A stretch of 64,000 nt of DNA from assembly GCA_050290265.1 (NCBI GenBank), contig JBNKHI010000005.1:1-64000 (forward strand). Direction: 5' to 3'. This DNA is from JBNKFV01 sp050290265. Lineage in GTDB: Bacteria > Pseudomonadota > Gammaproteobacteria > Pseudomonadales > Cellvibrionaceae. The notes below the pieces were generated by a model, which was given only the letters and a program-made list of their open reading frames with translations, did no database searches and was not told where the DNA came from. Within the stretch, counting starts at the first letter, position 1; each line of letters starts with the position of its first letter. A program made the position numbers and the translations under genes. Below, piece after piece: positions 9,474-19,208 of the stretch.

Positions 9474-10022
9474 ATGCTAGACGCAAATAATTTAATTTGG
9501 ATTGATTTAGAGATGACAGGCTTGGATCCGCAGCAGGATACCATCATAGAAATTGCCACCATCGTTACGGATGCGCAATTGAACGTGCTTGCTGAAGGGC
9601 CTATGTATGCGATTCGCCAGTCGGCGGAGACCATGGCCGGCATGGATGAGTGGAATACTCGTCAGCACGGTGGCTCAGGATTAACAGAGCGAGTATTGAG
9701 CAGCTCTATCAGTATGGAGCAAGCGGAAAATGACACCATCGCTTTTTTACAAAAGTGGGTTCCTAAAGGCGCGTCTCCAATATGTGGTAACTCAATCTGT
9801 CAGGATCGACGGTTTTTGGCGCGCTTGATGCCTACATTGGAAGACTACTTTCATTACCGGAACTTGGATGTCAGCACGTTAAAAGAATTGGCCAAACGCT
9901 GGGCCCCTGGCGTCCTCGCGGGTGTAAAGAAGTCGGGCGCGCATTTGGCACTGGATGATATTCGGGATTCTATCGCTGAATTGCAGCACTACCGCGACAA
10001 TTTTTTAAAGCTGGGTGTTTAA
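9474..10022 (+). CDS. orn: Oligoribonuclease
   Basis: Orn is a DnaQ-fold 3'-5' exonuclease that degrades 2-5 nt RNAs and pGpG, the product of EAL-type c-di-GMP hydrolysis. This is relevant because the window encodes several EAL proteins. The DEDDh residues are visible in IWIDLEMTGLDPQQDTIIEIA and later HLALDDIRDSI. The ATG chosen here gives 182 aa, matching the family. An in-frame TTG at 9459 has a better ribosome site (AAAAGG nine bases before) and is a possible real start. A longer in-frame extension to 9387 is unlike the family. It converges with queG, with three bases between stops. Confidence 0.95.
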   Translation: MLDANNLIWIDLEMTGLDPQQDTIIEIATIVTDAQLNVLAEGPMYAIRQSAETMAGMDEWNTRQHGGSGLTERVLSSSISMEQAENDTIAFLQKWVPKGASPICGNSICQDRRFLARLMPTLEDYFHYRNLDVSTLKELAKRWAPGVLAGVKKSGAHLALDDIRDSIAELQHYRDNFLKLGV

Positions 10023-10025
10023 GCG

Positions 10026-11171
10026 TTAGCTGGATAGCTGATGTATATTGACCTGAGATTTGCGAATCTTACGTTTGCGTTTGCGCTCGGGTATTCGTTG
10101 TTGTGCTAATGCCCATTGGATATGCTCTTCCAGCATTTCTGAGGCGTCAGGCAGACGTGCCTCCAAGGCCTGGATGATACGATCGTCAGAGGGTGCGTTG
10201 CCGAGACCTATAGCCAGATTACGCAGCCATGCGTCGTAGCCGATGCGCCGCAGGGCTGAACCTTCTGTGTTCCCCAGGTAAGTGTCCTCATCCCATAAAA
10301 ACAAGTCCAGCAAATCAGGTTTATCCAGTGAATGTCTCGGGTAAAAATCTTTTTCTGCCGAGTACTGTGCGTACTTATTCCAGGGGCAAATAGCTTGGCA
10401 GTCGTCACAGCCAAAGACCCGGTTGCCGATTGGTTCGCGGAATTCGATAGGAATAGAGCCCTTATTCTCTATGGTTAAATACGAAATGCAGCGTCGCGCA
10501 TCCAATTGATAGGGCCCTGCAAACGCATCGGTAGGGCATACCTTGAGGCAGGCAGTGCAGTCGCCGCAGCGATTGGGTTGTTGGTTTTGCTCCAGATTGT
10601 CCACGGGTAACCGTAAGTTAGTGAACAGTTCCCCGAGAAAAAACCAAGAGCCTGCCTGATGATTAATCAGCAGGGTGTGCTTGCCGATCCACCCAAGTCC
10701 GGCTTTCTCTGCAACAGCGCCTTCCAGCACCGGTGCGCTGTCTACAAAAGGCCGTTGTTGTGGCGCCGGTTCTAGCGCGTGTTCATGAGCCCAATATTCT
10801 ATTTTTTTTGCGAGTTGAGCTAAACGCTTACGCACTAGTTTGTGGTAATCACGACCCAGAGCATACCGGGCGATGTAGGCCTTTTCGGCAGATTTTAGTA
10901 TTTTGATTTGTGCTGTGTCGCCGGGTAAATAATCCATTCTTACGGAGATAAGACGTTGCGTCCCTGGTACTAAGGCGTCTGGATGACTGCGTTTATGCTC
11001 GTGAGCCGCTATCCACTGCATATCACCCGCGTAGCCATTATCTAACCAGTTTTTCAAATGTTGTTCATGGTTGCCTAGGTTGCAATCGGTAATGCCCACC
11101 TGCTGAAAGCCAAGTTCTCGACCCCAGTCTTTGATCTGTTCGGCCAGAGTTTTTAATAGTTGTTCGGTCAT
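10026..11171 (-). CDS. queG: Epoxyqueuosine reductase
   Basis: QueG (381 aa) carries out the last step of queuosine synthesis in tRNA, reducing epoxyqueuosine with a cobalamin cofactor and two [4Fe-4S] clusters. The cluster cysteines are in CGDCTACLKVCPTDAF and CDDCQAICPWNKYA. The N-terminal domain contains the family segment QQVGITDCNLGNHEQHL and the conserved GLGWIGKHTLLI. The C-terminal part forms HEAT-like helices (EGSALRRIGYDAWLRNLAIGLGN). Its place between orn and nnr is the conserved order, but it is transcribed towards orn here. Confidence 0.95.
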   Translation of the reverse strand: MTEQLLKTLAEQIKDWGRELGFQQVGITDCNLGNHEQHLKNWLDNGYAGDMQWIAAHEHKRSHPDALVPGTQRLISVRMDYLPGDTAQIKILKSAEKAYIARYALGRDYHKLVRKRLAQLAKKIEYWAHEHALEPAPQQRPFVDSAPVLEGAVAEKAGLGWIGKHTLLINHQAGSWFFLGELFTNLRLPVDNLEQNQQPNRCGDCTACLKVCPTDAFAGPYQLDARRCISYLTIENKGSIPIEFREPIGNRVFGCDDCQAICPWNKYAQYSAEKDFYPRHSLDKPDLLDLFLWDEDTYLGNTEGSALRRIGYDAWLRNLAIGLGNAPSDDRIIQALEARLPDASEMLEEHIQWALAQQRIPERKRKRKIRKSQVNIHQLSS

Positions 11172-11421
11172 GAGTTGGGTTGCCTGTTAAAGCATCAGTT
11201 CAGGTTGTGGAGCAGGTATCAATATACATACCACTGTCTATATTTTTTGAAGGGTTTTGTTTAGTGTACTGGCGTGCCACAATTGGGCCGCGAAAAATTC
11301 GGTACGGTCATGATAGCTCAGCAAGCATAAGAATTAAGTGGTTGATGGATAATAATTGTCGAAATATCAATGAGTTTTTTCGAAGTTGCCGGTTTGGGCA
11401 AGGTACCGACCTGCCTGTTAA

Positions 11422-13608
11422 ATGGCGCAAGTGGCCGCTGCTAATATGTTAGCGTCACTTCAGCGTCGTTCCATTTCCTTTCTCTTAATCTGCTCGATTG
11501 TCGCAGCTGGACTGGTCTCAGGCCTGGCTATGCTTCTGACGGGTGTCGCCGCACTGAATGCGATGCAGGAAAAGTCGGCAGAACTCAGTGAACATTATCT
11601 TCAGGCGTCGGTGCTCGCGCAGTTGCAGCGCGATGTTAATGCACTGGGAGATAGTTTATCTGAAAACATACGAGAGCCTCTGCTGGCGCAAAATCAGGAG
11701 CGTATAGGTGTCATTCTTCGAAACCTGAAAGTTAATAATGCCAATTTGGGTTATATCTACTTAGTAGACGTCAACGGACTTATCTTACACGATGGTAGCG
11801 CGGACAATTTTCTGCGTGACACACCGGTTTTAGATCAACTTCCTAGTGCTGTGCGCATGCAACCGGATACTGATAATGTTGTAGTGGGCCAATATCTGCA
11901 TATTTTGAGGCCCATTAAATTGGATGGCCGGGTGTATGGCTCACTGCGTTTCAGTGTGGGTTATGGGGCTGCTCAGGAACGAGCTGGAGAGCGAGCTGAA
12001 TTATTGTTGGACGAGCAGGCAGTTTTTCATCAACGACTTTGGAAAATACTGGTGTGTGTGTTTACGTTGTTGGTCATCATTACACTGCCGTTGGGTGTTT
12101 GGTTATCCCGTCGTATGCTCGGACCGCTGAAAGATCTGGCCAAACGCTCAGAAATGTATGCGCGTGGACAGCGCCATTTAACGTTTGACCTGGGGCGCGA
12201 TGACGAAGTTGGCCAGCTTGGTTTGGCTCTCGAGAAAATGACCGCAAGCCTGACTGAAACTCATCGAGGTGCGCAGGTTTTAGCCTATCAAGATACACTC
12301 ACAGCTCTGCCTAACCGGCGTAAGTTTTACAGTATGCTGCAAAAACTAGTCGCCTATTCGTTGTCTAATGACCAGTCTTTTGCGATGTTTTTTATTGATC
12401 TGGATTTCTTCAAACAGGTCAATGACACTCATGGACATGATGTGGGCGATGAGCTATTAAAAGTTGCCAGTCGTCGTTTGCAAGCTGCGGTGAAACGTTA
12501 CCGTATCAAGCACCCTGAGCTTGATTCTGCAGAAACACTGGTGTCACGCCTTGGGGGCGACGAATTTGTTTTAGTTATTCCTTATGTTGCGGTTCATCAT
12601 GCGCAGGATTTTGCAGACCTTCTGCAGCAGCGTTTTGAGCGCCCGGTTGATATTCACGGTAATCAGTTTGAGCAAACGCTGAGTATCGGTATCACTTACT
12701 TTCCTATGCAAGGTATGACAGTTAAAGAACTGCTGAAAAATGCAGATATTGCCATGTACGAAGCAAAAAAAGCGGGACGTGCGGTGTATCGAGAATTCGA
12801 TGAGTCCATGCGAACTGAATTTCAAAAACACATTCTTATAAAGCAAAGCGCAACGGCCGCTCTGCAAGAGGAAGATGAGTTTTTTATTGAATATCAGCCC
12901 ATTTTTTGTCTGGAGACGGAGCGAATGGTCGGTGCAGAGGCTTTGCTGCGCTGGCAGCACCCAGAGCTGGGCCGATTGGCACCTGGGGCCTTTATTGAAG
13001 CGTTGGAGGAGTCAGGTTTAATTGCTGAAACAACGCTTTGGGTGTTAACGCGTGTATTTAAAGATTATTTGCAGGTGTTTCAGCAATGGCCAGGCTTCAA
13101 AGTGTCGATTAATTTGTCCAGCCGAGTTTTTCTGGATCAGGCATTTAGTCAGTCGATGCTCAAATTGTTGCAGAGATTTAAAATCCCGGCAGATTTTTTG
13201 TGCATTGAACTCACCGAAACTGACATGATGCACGACATCGAACACTGTAAAACAGTGATGCGAGCCTGGCGCAACGCCGGTGTTAGCATTTGGATTGATG
13301 ACTTTGGTACTGGGTACTCATCGCTTAGTTATCTAAATGAGCTACCTATAGATGTGTTGAAAATCGATCGCAGTTTTGTCAATGAACTTGAAAGTGGCGA
13401 CATTAAACCTGTAATTCAGGTTATTCATGCTCTGGCGAAATCTTTGACAATTGAAGTGGTGTCTGAAGGGGTGGAAACCGATAGACAGTTGCATCTTGTA
13501 AAGCATCTCGGCAGCCAGTTTGGGCAAGGGTATGGTCTTTGTCGACCGATTACGTTAGACAAGCTTGAAACCGTGTATAGCAACCCTCAGCCCTTATCTT
13601 CTTTCTAG
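11422..13608 (+). CDS. Membrane-bound GGDEF-EAL c-di-GMP turnover protein
   Basis: A 728-aa inner-membrane signalling protein. It has a TM helix (about 16-42), a periplasmic sensor region, a second TM (about 208-228), a HAMP linker, then GGDEF (motif GGDEF at 378-382) and EAL (E506-A-L). The EAL part keeps the catalytic set seen in EALLRW, INLSS, ELTE, DDFGTGYSS, KIDRSF, EGVE and GQGY, so phosphodiesterase activity is likely. The RxxD inhibitory site before GGDEF is absent (ETLV in its place). The start is uncertain: ATG 11422 and ATG 11446 both lack a good ribosome site. It sits inside a conserved housekeeping cluster between queG and nnr. Confidence 0.92.
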   Translation: MAQVAAANMLASLQRRSISFLLICSIVAAGLVSGLAMLLTGVAALNAMQEKSAELSEHYLQASVLAQLQRDVNALGDSLSENIREPLLAQNQERIGVILRNLKVNNANLGYIYLVDVNGLILHDGSADNFLRDTPVLDQLPSAVRMQPDTDNVVVGQYLHILRPIKLDGRVYGSLRFSVGYGAAQERAGERAELLLDEQAVFHQRLWKILVCVFTLLVIITLPLGVWLSRRMLGPLKDLAKRSEMYARGQRHLTFDLGRDDEVGQLGLALEKMTASLTETHRGAQVLAYQDTLTALPNRRKFYSMLQKLVAYSLSNDQSFAMFFIDLDFFKQVNDTHGHDVGDELLKVASRRLQAAVKRYRIKHPELDSAETLVSRLGGDEFVLVIPYVAVHHAQDFADLLQQRFERPVDIHGNQFEQTLSIGITYFPMQGMTVKELLKNADIAMYEAKKAGRAVYREFDESMRTEFQKHILIKQSATAALQEEDEFFIEYQPIFCLETERMVGAEALLRWQHPELGRLAPGAFIEALEESGLIAETTLWVLTRVFKDYLQVFQQWPGFKVSINLSSRVFLDQAFSQSMLKLLQRFKIPADFLCIELTETDMMHDIEHCKTVMRAWRNAGVSIWIDDFGTGYSSLSYLNELPIDVLKIDRSFVNELESGDIKPVIQVIHALAKSLTIEVVSEGVETDRQLHLVKHLGSQFGQGYGLCRPITLDKLETVYSNPQPLSSF

Positions 13609-13755
13609 CATACAGGTCATTATATTTTTGCAGGTGAGCTTGTGCTTCTAAGCCCGTATAATCCCGCCGATAATTTTCTTTTGAGAGCACTTCACGTAGA
13701 TAGAGGGTGCTGTTTCTTAAGCCAGAGTGTGTGAATTTCGATATTGAGGCTTGTT

Positions 13756-15336
13756 ATGACTTCCCTTTCGCTTTCTGATTCCAGTACGTCAGCTGTTCCT
13801 GCTTCTTCACTGCCGCGAGCATTATACGTCGCCGCGCAGGTGCGAGAGCTGGATCGTCAGGCCATTGAAGTTCACAGTGTTCCCGGTATTCAGCTAATGA
13901 AACGCGCCGGTCGGGCTGTGTTCAAGGTGTGTACAGAGCACTTCCCTGCCTGTACCACAGAGGCTCCTCTCGTTGTTGTTTGTGGCGCCGGTAACAACGC
14001 TGGGGACGGCTATATTGTTGCGGGTCTGGCTGCTGAACGGAATATTCCTGTGCGTTTGATTTATTTGGCGGACCCTGACGATGCCCGTGGTGACGCAGCT
14101 CTTGCGGTGGCTTTCGCAAGGCAGGCACACGTCACAATGGAGCCGTTTAGCTCGAGTGCGCTAGTTAATGCCGGTCTGGTTGTCGATGCCTTGTTAGGCA
14201 CCGGTTTAAATGGTGAAGTGCGTGCGAATTATGCGCAGGCAATTAACGCGATTAACCAATGTGGGGCGCCTATTGTCGCTGTTGATCTGCCTTCAGGTTT
14301 ATGTGCTGATACCGGCAATGTCCTGGGGACCGCTATTAGAGCATCGGTTACGGTTACGTTTATTGGTATGAAAATTGGTTTGATTACTGCTCGTGGGCCA
14401 GCCTTGACGGGTTTGTGTATTTTTGATGATTTAACGGTTCCAGAGGCGATTTACACGGCAGTGCCCGAGGCGGCTGTCTGGCTCGATCTGGCAAATTTAT
14501 TAAAATTGTTACCTGCACGCCGAGCCGATGCTCACAAAGGCGATTTTGGTCACACGATGGTAATTGGCGGTGAGTTGGGTTATGCCGGTGCTGCCGTTAT
14601 GGCCGCGGAAATGGCGGCCCGCTCGGGCAGCGGGCTTACAAGTTTAGCTACGAAACCAGAAGGCGTCGCAGCGGCAATTGCGCGGCGGCCTGAAATTATG
14701 ACGGTTGGCGTGCCGTCTGGGCAGGCTTTGGAGCCCTTGCTAGACCGACCATCGGTTTTGGTTGTAGGCCCTGGTCTAGGCCAAACCCCTTGGTCCGAGC
14801 AAATGTTGCAGCAAGCGGGAGCCGTGCAATTACCCATGGTTGTGGATGCGGATGCGCTCAACATTCTGGCGCAAGGTCGTTTGCTTGCTGGAGTGCGTCG
14901 CGATAATTGGATTTTGACCCCCCATCCTGGTGAGGCTGCACGTCTGCTGGGCTGCTCAACCTCAGAGGTTCAAGCTAATCGTTTGCAAGCTGCGCGCAAG
15001 TTGCAGGAGCGGTTTGGCGGTGCAATTATTCTGAAAGGTGCGGGCACTGTTGTCGCGACTAGCGACGGCGCTGTCGCCATTTGCAGTGCTGGTAACCCCG
15101 GTATGGCGTCTGGCGGTATGGGAGATGTATTGAGTGGATTGCTCGGTGGTCTACTGGCGCAAGGCTTAAGTATATCCCAGGCTGCTCAATTAGGGGTAAT
15201 GCTGCACGCAACAGCGGCTGATGAAGCTGCGCTGGAAAATGGTGAACGAGGGTTGCTCGCCACAGATTTAATCCCTTATGTGCGCAGTTTGTTAAATGCG
15301 GCCGTCGATCAAGCCAATCCTTTGAGCAACGGTTAG
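13756..15336 (+). CDS. nnr: Bifunctional NAD(P)H-hydrate epimerase / dehydratase
   Basis: Nnr (YjeF, 526 aa from this start) repairs damaged NAD(P)HX. The N-terminal epimerase domain (about 20-235) swaps R and S forms, shown by VCGAGNNAGDGYIVAGLA and VVDALLGTGL. The C-terminal ADP-dependent dehydratase (about 245-520) restores NAD(P)H, shown by HKGDFGHTMVIGGELGYAGA, LTPHPGEAARLL and NPGMASGGMGDVLSGLL. ATG 13756 is preferred because GAGG lies six bases before it; a TTG at 13744 is in frame but overlaps that site. tsaE begins nine bases after the stop, the standard nnr-tsaE-amiB order. Confidence 0.95.
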   Translation: MTSLSLSDSSTSAVPASSLPRALYVAAQVRELDRQAIEVHSVPGIQLMKRAGRAVFKVCTEHFPACTTEAPLVVVCGAGNNAGDGYIVAGLAAERNIPVRLIYLADPDDARGDAALAVAFARQAHVTMEPFSSSALVNAGLVVDALLGTGLNGEVRANYAQAINAINQCGAPIVAVDLPSGLCADTGNVLGTAIRASVTVTFIGMKIGLITARGPALTGLCIFDDLTVPEAIYTAVPEAAVWLDLANLLKLLPARRADAHKGDFGHTMVIGGELGYAGAAVMAAEMAARSGSGLTSLATKPEGVAAAIARRPEIMTVGVPSGQALEPLLDRPSVLVVGPGLGQTPWSEQMLQQAGAVQLPMVVDADALNILAQGRLLAGVRRDNWILTPHPGEAARLLGCSTSEVQANRLQAARKLQERFGGAIILKGAGTVVATSDGAVAICSAGNPGMASGGMGDVLSGLLGGLLAQGLSISQAAQLGVMLHATAADEAALENGERGLLATDLIPYVRSLLNAAVDQANPLSNG

Positions 15337-15345
15337 GGGGGGCTT

Positions 15346-15843
15346 GTGGATCAATTTAAGTGTTTGCAGCAGACTGTTTTTGGTGAAGATGCCATGGTGA
15401 TGTTTGGCCAAGCACTTGGGCAGTCTATTGCGGAGGGGCGATCCGGTTTAACAATTTTTATGAGTGGAGATCTCGGTGCCGGTAAAACCACGTTAACTCG
15501 GGGTATTTTGCAGGCGCTTGGTCATAGCGGGGCCGTGAAAAGCCCTACCTATACCTTGGTTGAACCCTATGAGTTGTCGCTTCCGGTTTATCACTTTGAT
15601 CTTTATCGTTTAGCTGACCCGGAAGAACTGGAGTATATGGGCATTCGCGACTACTTTGATCACGAGGCTGTGCGGGTTGTTGAATGGCCGCAGCGTGGGG
15701 CAGGGATCTTACCGGAGCCAGATATAGAGATTACGGTTGTTGTGGCTGGTGAAGGGCGAGATGTCAGTCTTGCAAGTTTCAATGAGTCGGGGCAAAGTGT
15801 CCTACAATTACTGGAAAGTAAAAAAGGCTACGCCAGCACTTGA
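15346..15843 (+). CDS. tsaE: tRNA threonylcarbamoyladenosine biosynthesis protein TsaE
   Basis: TsaE (165 aa) is the small ATPase that works with TsaB, TsaC/TsaC2 and TsaD to form t6A37 in tRNAs reading ANN codons. The Walker A motif MSGDLGAGKTTLTRGI covers residues 39-54, followed by the family segment VKSPTYTLVEPYE and YHFDLYRL. The C-terminal VVEWPQRG (Walker B-like Trp region) is present. The start is a GTG behind a GGGGGG run. It is in the same transcription unit as nnr, amiB and mutL by spacing. Confidence 0.95.
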   Translation: MDQFKCLQQTVFGEDAMVMFGQALGQSIAEGRSGLTIFMSGDLGAGKTTLTRGILQALGHSGAVKSPTYTLVEPYELSLPVYHFDLYRLADPEELEYMGIRDYFDHEAVRVVEWPQRGAGILPEPDIEITVVVAGEGRDVSLASFNESGQSVLQLLESKKGYAST

Positions 15844-15895
15844 TAAGTGTGTGACTGGGTGATTAGTTCATACTGGATATTTACAGGAAATAGAG

Positions 15896-17257
15896 TTGCG
15901 CAACCTTGTTACCATAGGGCTATTTTTACTAGCAACGTTTGCGTTCAGCGCTCACGCCGTAGACGTTGATAGCGTGCGCTTGTGGCGCTCACCTGACAGT
16001 ACTCGAATAGTCTTTGATCTCAGTGGGCCAGTAGAGCACAGCTTGTTTACCTTGGAAAACCCCGCTCGTCTCGTTGTCGACCTGAATAAGGCCGCATTGA
16101 AAACCTCCTTTTCTGATTTGCACTTGCAGGATACGCCCGTCGCGAGAGTGCGCAGTGGGGTGAAAAATAAAGAAGACCTGCGCGTAGTCTTTGATTTGTC
16201 TCAAAATATCAAACCCCGCAGTTTTTTGTTGCGCCGACACGGTGATAAAAAAGATCGCCTGGTGATTGATCTGCTGGATCGCGCTACGCCTACAGAAAAA
16301 AATATTTCGTCAGTTACCCAGCAAAGCGCCGTCAAGTCAGGAAAGTTTCGCGACATTATTATTGCCGTCGATGCTGGCCATGGTGGTGAGGATCCCGGTG
16401 CGTTGGGACCACGCAAGATTAAAGAGAAAGACGTTGTTCTGGATATCAGTCGCAAGCTGGCGTATTTGATAGATCAACAGCCGGGCTTTCAGGCTGTGCT
16501 GGTGCGTACAGGGGATTATTATATTCCCTTGCGTGAGCGTCGTGATATCGCCAGAAGTAAACGTGCAGACTTATTTGTTTCTATTCATGCTGATGCCTTC
16601 ACGAAACCGCAAGCACGAGGCGTGTCGGTGTATGCCTTGTCGTTGCGCGGCGCTACCAGTGAAACAGCGCGCTTTTTGGCAGATAAAGAAAATGCTTCTG
16701 ATTTAATTGGTGGTGTTGGTGACTTGAGCTTGGCGGGAATGCCGGAGGACGTCCAGAATTTACTCGTGGACTTAGCGATGACGGCAACCTTGAATGCCAG
16801 CCTGGACGTGGGTAAATATGTTTTGTCGCCGCTGGATAACCTTGCGAATTTGCACAAAGCACACGTAGAGCAGGCCGGTTTTGCCGTGTTGAAGTCACCG
16901 GATGTGCCATCTATTTTAGTCGAGACTGGTTTTATCTCTAATCCGCAGGAAGCCAAAATGCTCGGAACCAGCAGTTATCGGCAACGGTTGGCAAAGGCTA
17001 TTTTTACCGGAATAAAAAATTATTTTGATGATCATTTACCGGAAGGTACTTATCTGGCCGCGCGTAAGCAGGGACTCGATTTTGCTACGGTGGGCGCGAG
17101 TAATGGTGGTATAAAAGAGTATGTCATTTCCCGTGGTGATACGTTGTCAACGATAGCGCGCCGTCACCGCGTGTCTGTTGCAGAGCTGCGCAAACTCAAT
17201 AACTTGACCAGCAGCGTCATAAAAATCGGCCAGCGATTGAAAGTGCCTGCTTCCTGA
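15896..17257 (+). CDS. amiB: N-acetylmuramoyl-L-alanine amidase (AmiB-type) with AMIN and LysM domains
   Basis: A 453-aa periplasmic amidase that cuts the peptide from MurNAc during cell separation. The N-terminus is a signal peptide (LVTIGLFLLATFAFSAHA). An AMIN domain (about 24-128) targets the septum. The Amidase_3 domain (about 154-375) has zinc-binding VDAGHGGEDPGALGP (H162) and E177, SIHAD, and the catalytic-glutamate segment ILVETGFISNP. A C-terminal LysM repeat (about 408-452) binds glycan. Start is TTG with AGGAAA upstream. Amidases of this group are normally activated by EnvC or NlpD. mutL follows after 82 bases. Confidence 0.95.
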   Translation: MRNLVTIGLFLLATFAFSAHAVDVDSVRLWRSPDSTRIVFDLSGPVEHSLFTLENPARLVVDLNKAALKTSFSDLHLQDTPVARVRSGVKNKEDLRVVFDLSQNIKPRSFLLRRHGDKKDRLVIDLLDRATPTEKNISSVTQQSAVKSGKFRDIIIAVDAGHGGEDPGALGPRKIKEKDVVLDISRKLAYLIDQQPGFQAVLVRTGDYYIPLRERRDIARSKRADLFVSIHADAFTKPQARGVSVYALSLRGATSETARFLADKENASDLIGGVGDLSLAGMPEDVQNLLVDLAMTATLNASLDVGKYVLSPLDNLANLHKAHVEQAGFAVLKSPDVPSILVETGFISNPQEAKMLGTSSYRQRLAKAIFTGIKNYFDDHLPEGTYLAARKQGLDFATVGASNGGIKEYVISRGDTLSTIARRHRVSVAELRKLNNLTSSVIKIGQRLKVPAS

Positions 17258-17339
17258 TAAAACCTGCAAACGGCCATCTTCGTGATCAAATCAATATCTG
17301 ATTTGAACGTTAAATTTTTACCCATGTAATAGCGATGTT

Positions 17340-19208
17340 ATGAATAAAATTCATTTGCTCAGCCCACGTTTGGCGAACCAGATAGCTGCTGGTGAAGTGG
17401 TTGAAAGGCCGGCGTCGGTGGTTAAGGAGCTGCTCGAAAACAGTCTGGATGCCGGTGCGAGTCAATTAGAAATCGATATTGAGCAGGGTGGCGTGAAACT
17501 GATTCGCATTCGCGACAATGGCGGTGGTATCGAGAAAGATGATCTGGCTCTAGCGCTTAGCAGGCATGCCACCAGTAAAATTGATAGCTTGGATGATCTG
17601 GAGGCGGTCGCTACGCTTGGTTTTCGCGGCGAGGCACTGGCTAGTATTAGCTCTGTTTCGCGTTTAGTGCTGACTAGTAATACAGGGCAGGCCAGTGGTG
17701 GCTGGCAAGTGACTGCGGAAGGTCGGGACATGGCTCCAGAGTTGGCACCTGCGGCGCATACACGGGGCACTTCAGTTGAAGTTCGCGATCTGTTTTTTAA
17801 TACTCCCGCGCGGCGTAAATTTTTACGCACAGAAAAAACAGAATATAGTCGCGTCGAAGATGTGGTAAAGCGATTGGCGTTATCGCGCTTTGATGTCGGT
17901 TTCACTGTACGCCACAACCAGCGTGTTATTTACAACTGGCGACCGGCGAACTCGCAAATTGAGCGTGAGCGACGTGTGTCACAAGTGTGCGGCCCAGCCT
18001 TTATGGAAAATGCAGTAGCGTTAGACATTGAACGTACTGGTTTGACTCTGCGTGGGTGGGTGGCTTTGCCGACTTTTTCGCGCAGCCAGGCCGACCTGCA
18101 GCATTTTTATGTGAATGGTCGGGCTATTCGTGACAAGCTGGTTACTCATGCCGTACGTCAAGCCTATCAGGATGTGTTATTCCACGGTCGGCACCCGGCA
18201 TTTGTACTCTATCTTGATCTCGACCCCGCCGTCGTTGATGTCAATGTTCACCCCACTAAGCACGAGGTGCGCTTTCGGGATGGTCGCGTTGTACACGATT
18301 TTCTGTTCCGCAGTCTCCATCATGCCCTGGCGGATGTTCGGCCAAATGACCAAATAGAGCGGCATTCTCCACAGCTTGGTGCAGTAACCGGGTCCGCTGC
18401 TGGCGAATTTGAGCAATCCCCCATGCATTTTCAGTCGGCGGGGGCGCGGGAGCCTGTTGCCACGGCAAATTCTGTGGGCACACATTGGTCACCGCCTGCG
18501 GGTGTCCATGGGGCTGGGGTGAGTGAGCAATTAAGTGGGTATCAAGTACTTTATGGTAAGCAGGACTTGCCATCTGCGCCTGCTGCAGTGAACCCCTTTG
18601 CCGATGAGATGAGTCAAGCCGAGATTCCACCTCTGGGATACGCCATCGCGCAACTGAAAGGAATATATATCCTGGCTGAAAATGCTCATGGTTTGATTGT
18701 TGTCGATATGCACGCGGCCCACGAACGGGTGACCTATGAGCGAATGAAACAAGATTTTTCCAACCAGCAGATTCAGGCCCAGCCTTTGCTCGTGCCGGCA
18801 TCTATCGCTGTCAGCCAAAGAGAGGCTGATATGGCAGAGCAGCATATAAGGATTTTCCAGCAGCTTGGATTCGATTTACAGCGTGCCGGCCCGGAAAGCT
18901 TAATGATTCGCCAGGTGCCAACACTGCTGCACGGGGGTGGGGTTGAGCAGTTGGTACGGGATGTACTTGCTGATCTTATAGAGTACGGCAGCAGTGAGCG
19001 GATTAGTCACAACATAAATGAAGTACTGAGTACCATGGCTTGTCATGGTTCGGTGCGAGCGAATCGCAAGCTCACCATTGCCGAAATGAATGCCTTGTTG
19101 CGTGATATGGAAGCTACTGAGCGCAGTGGTCAGTGCAACCACGGTCGGCCGACCTGGTCGCAAATGTCGCTAAGCGAATTAGATAAATTATTTTTGCGTG
19201 GGCAATAA
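17340..19208 (+). CDS. mutL: DNA mismatch repair protein MutL with endonuclease motif
   Basis: MutL (622 aa) couples mismatch recognition by MutS to strand incision. The N-terminal GHKL ATPase shows ELLENSLDAGA, RIRDNGGGI, RHATSKI and GFRGEALASI. The C-terminal domain carries D456-M-H-A-A-H-E462-R-V-T-Y-E467, which fits the DQHA(X)2E(X)4E endonuclease motif, plus ACHGSVRAN and QCNHGRPTW, the other metal-site motifs. E. coli MutL lacks these, so this protein probably nicks DNA itself and the organism probably has no MutH (inference). A variable linker (about 335-430) joins the two halves. Its TAA overlaps the miaA ATG by one base. Confidence 0.96.
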   Translation: MNKIHLLSPRLANQIAAGEVVERPASVVKELLENSLDAGASQLEIDIEQGGVKLIRIRDNGGGIEKDDLALALSRHATSKIDSLDDLEAVATLGFRGEALASISSVSRLVLTSNTGQASGGWQVTAEGRDMAPELAPAAHTRGTSVEVRDLFFNTPARRKFLRTEKTEYSRVEDVVKRLALSRFDVGFTVRHNQRVIYNWRPANSQIERERRVSQVCGPAFMENAVALDIERTGLTLRGWVALPTFSRSQADLQHFYVNGRAIRDKLVTHAVRQAYQDVLFHGRHPAFVLYLDLDPAVVDVNVHPTKHEVRFRDGRVVHDFLFRSLHHALADVRPNDQIERHSPQLGAVTGSAAGEFEQSPMHFQSAGAREPVATANSVGTHWSPPAGVHGAGVSEQLSGYQVLYGKQDLPSAPAAVNPFADEMSQAEIPPLGYAIAQLKGIYILAENAHGLIVVDMHAAHERVTYERMKQDFSNQQIQAQPLLVPASIAVSQREADMAEQHIRIFQQLGFDLQRAGPESLMIRQVPTLLHGGGVEQLVRDVLADLIEYGSSERISHNINEVLSTMACHGSVRANRKLTIAEMNALLRDMEATERSGQCNHGRPTWSQMSLSELDKLFLRGQ

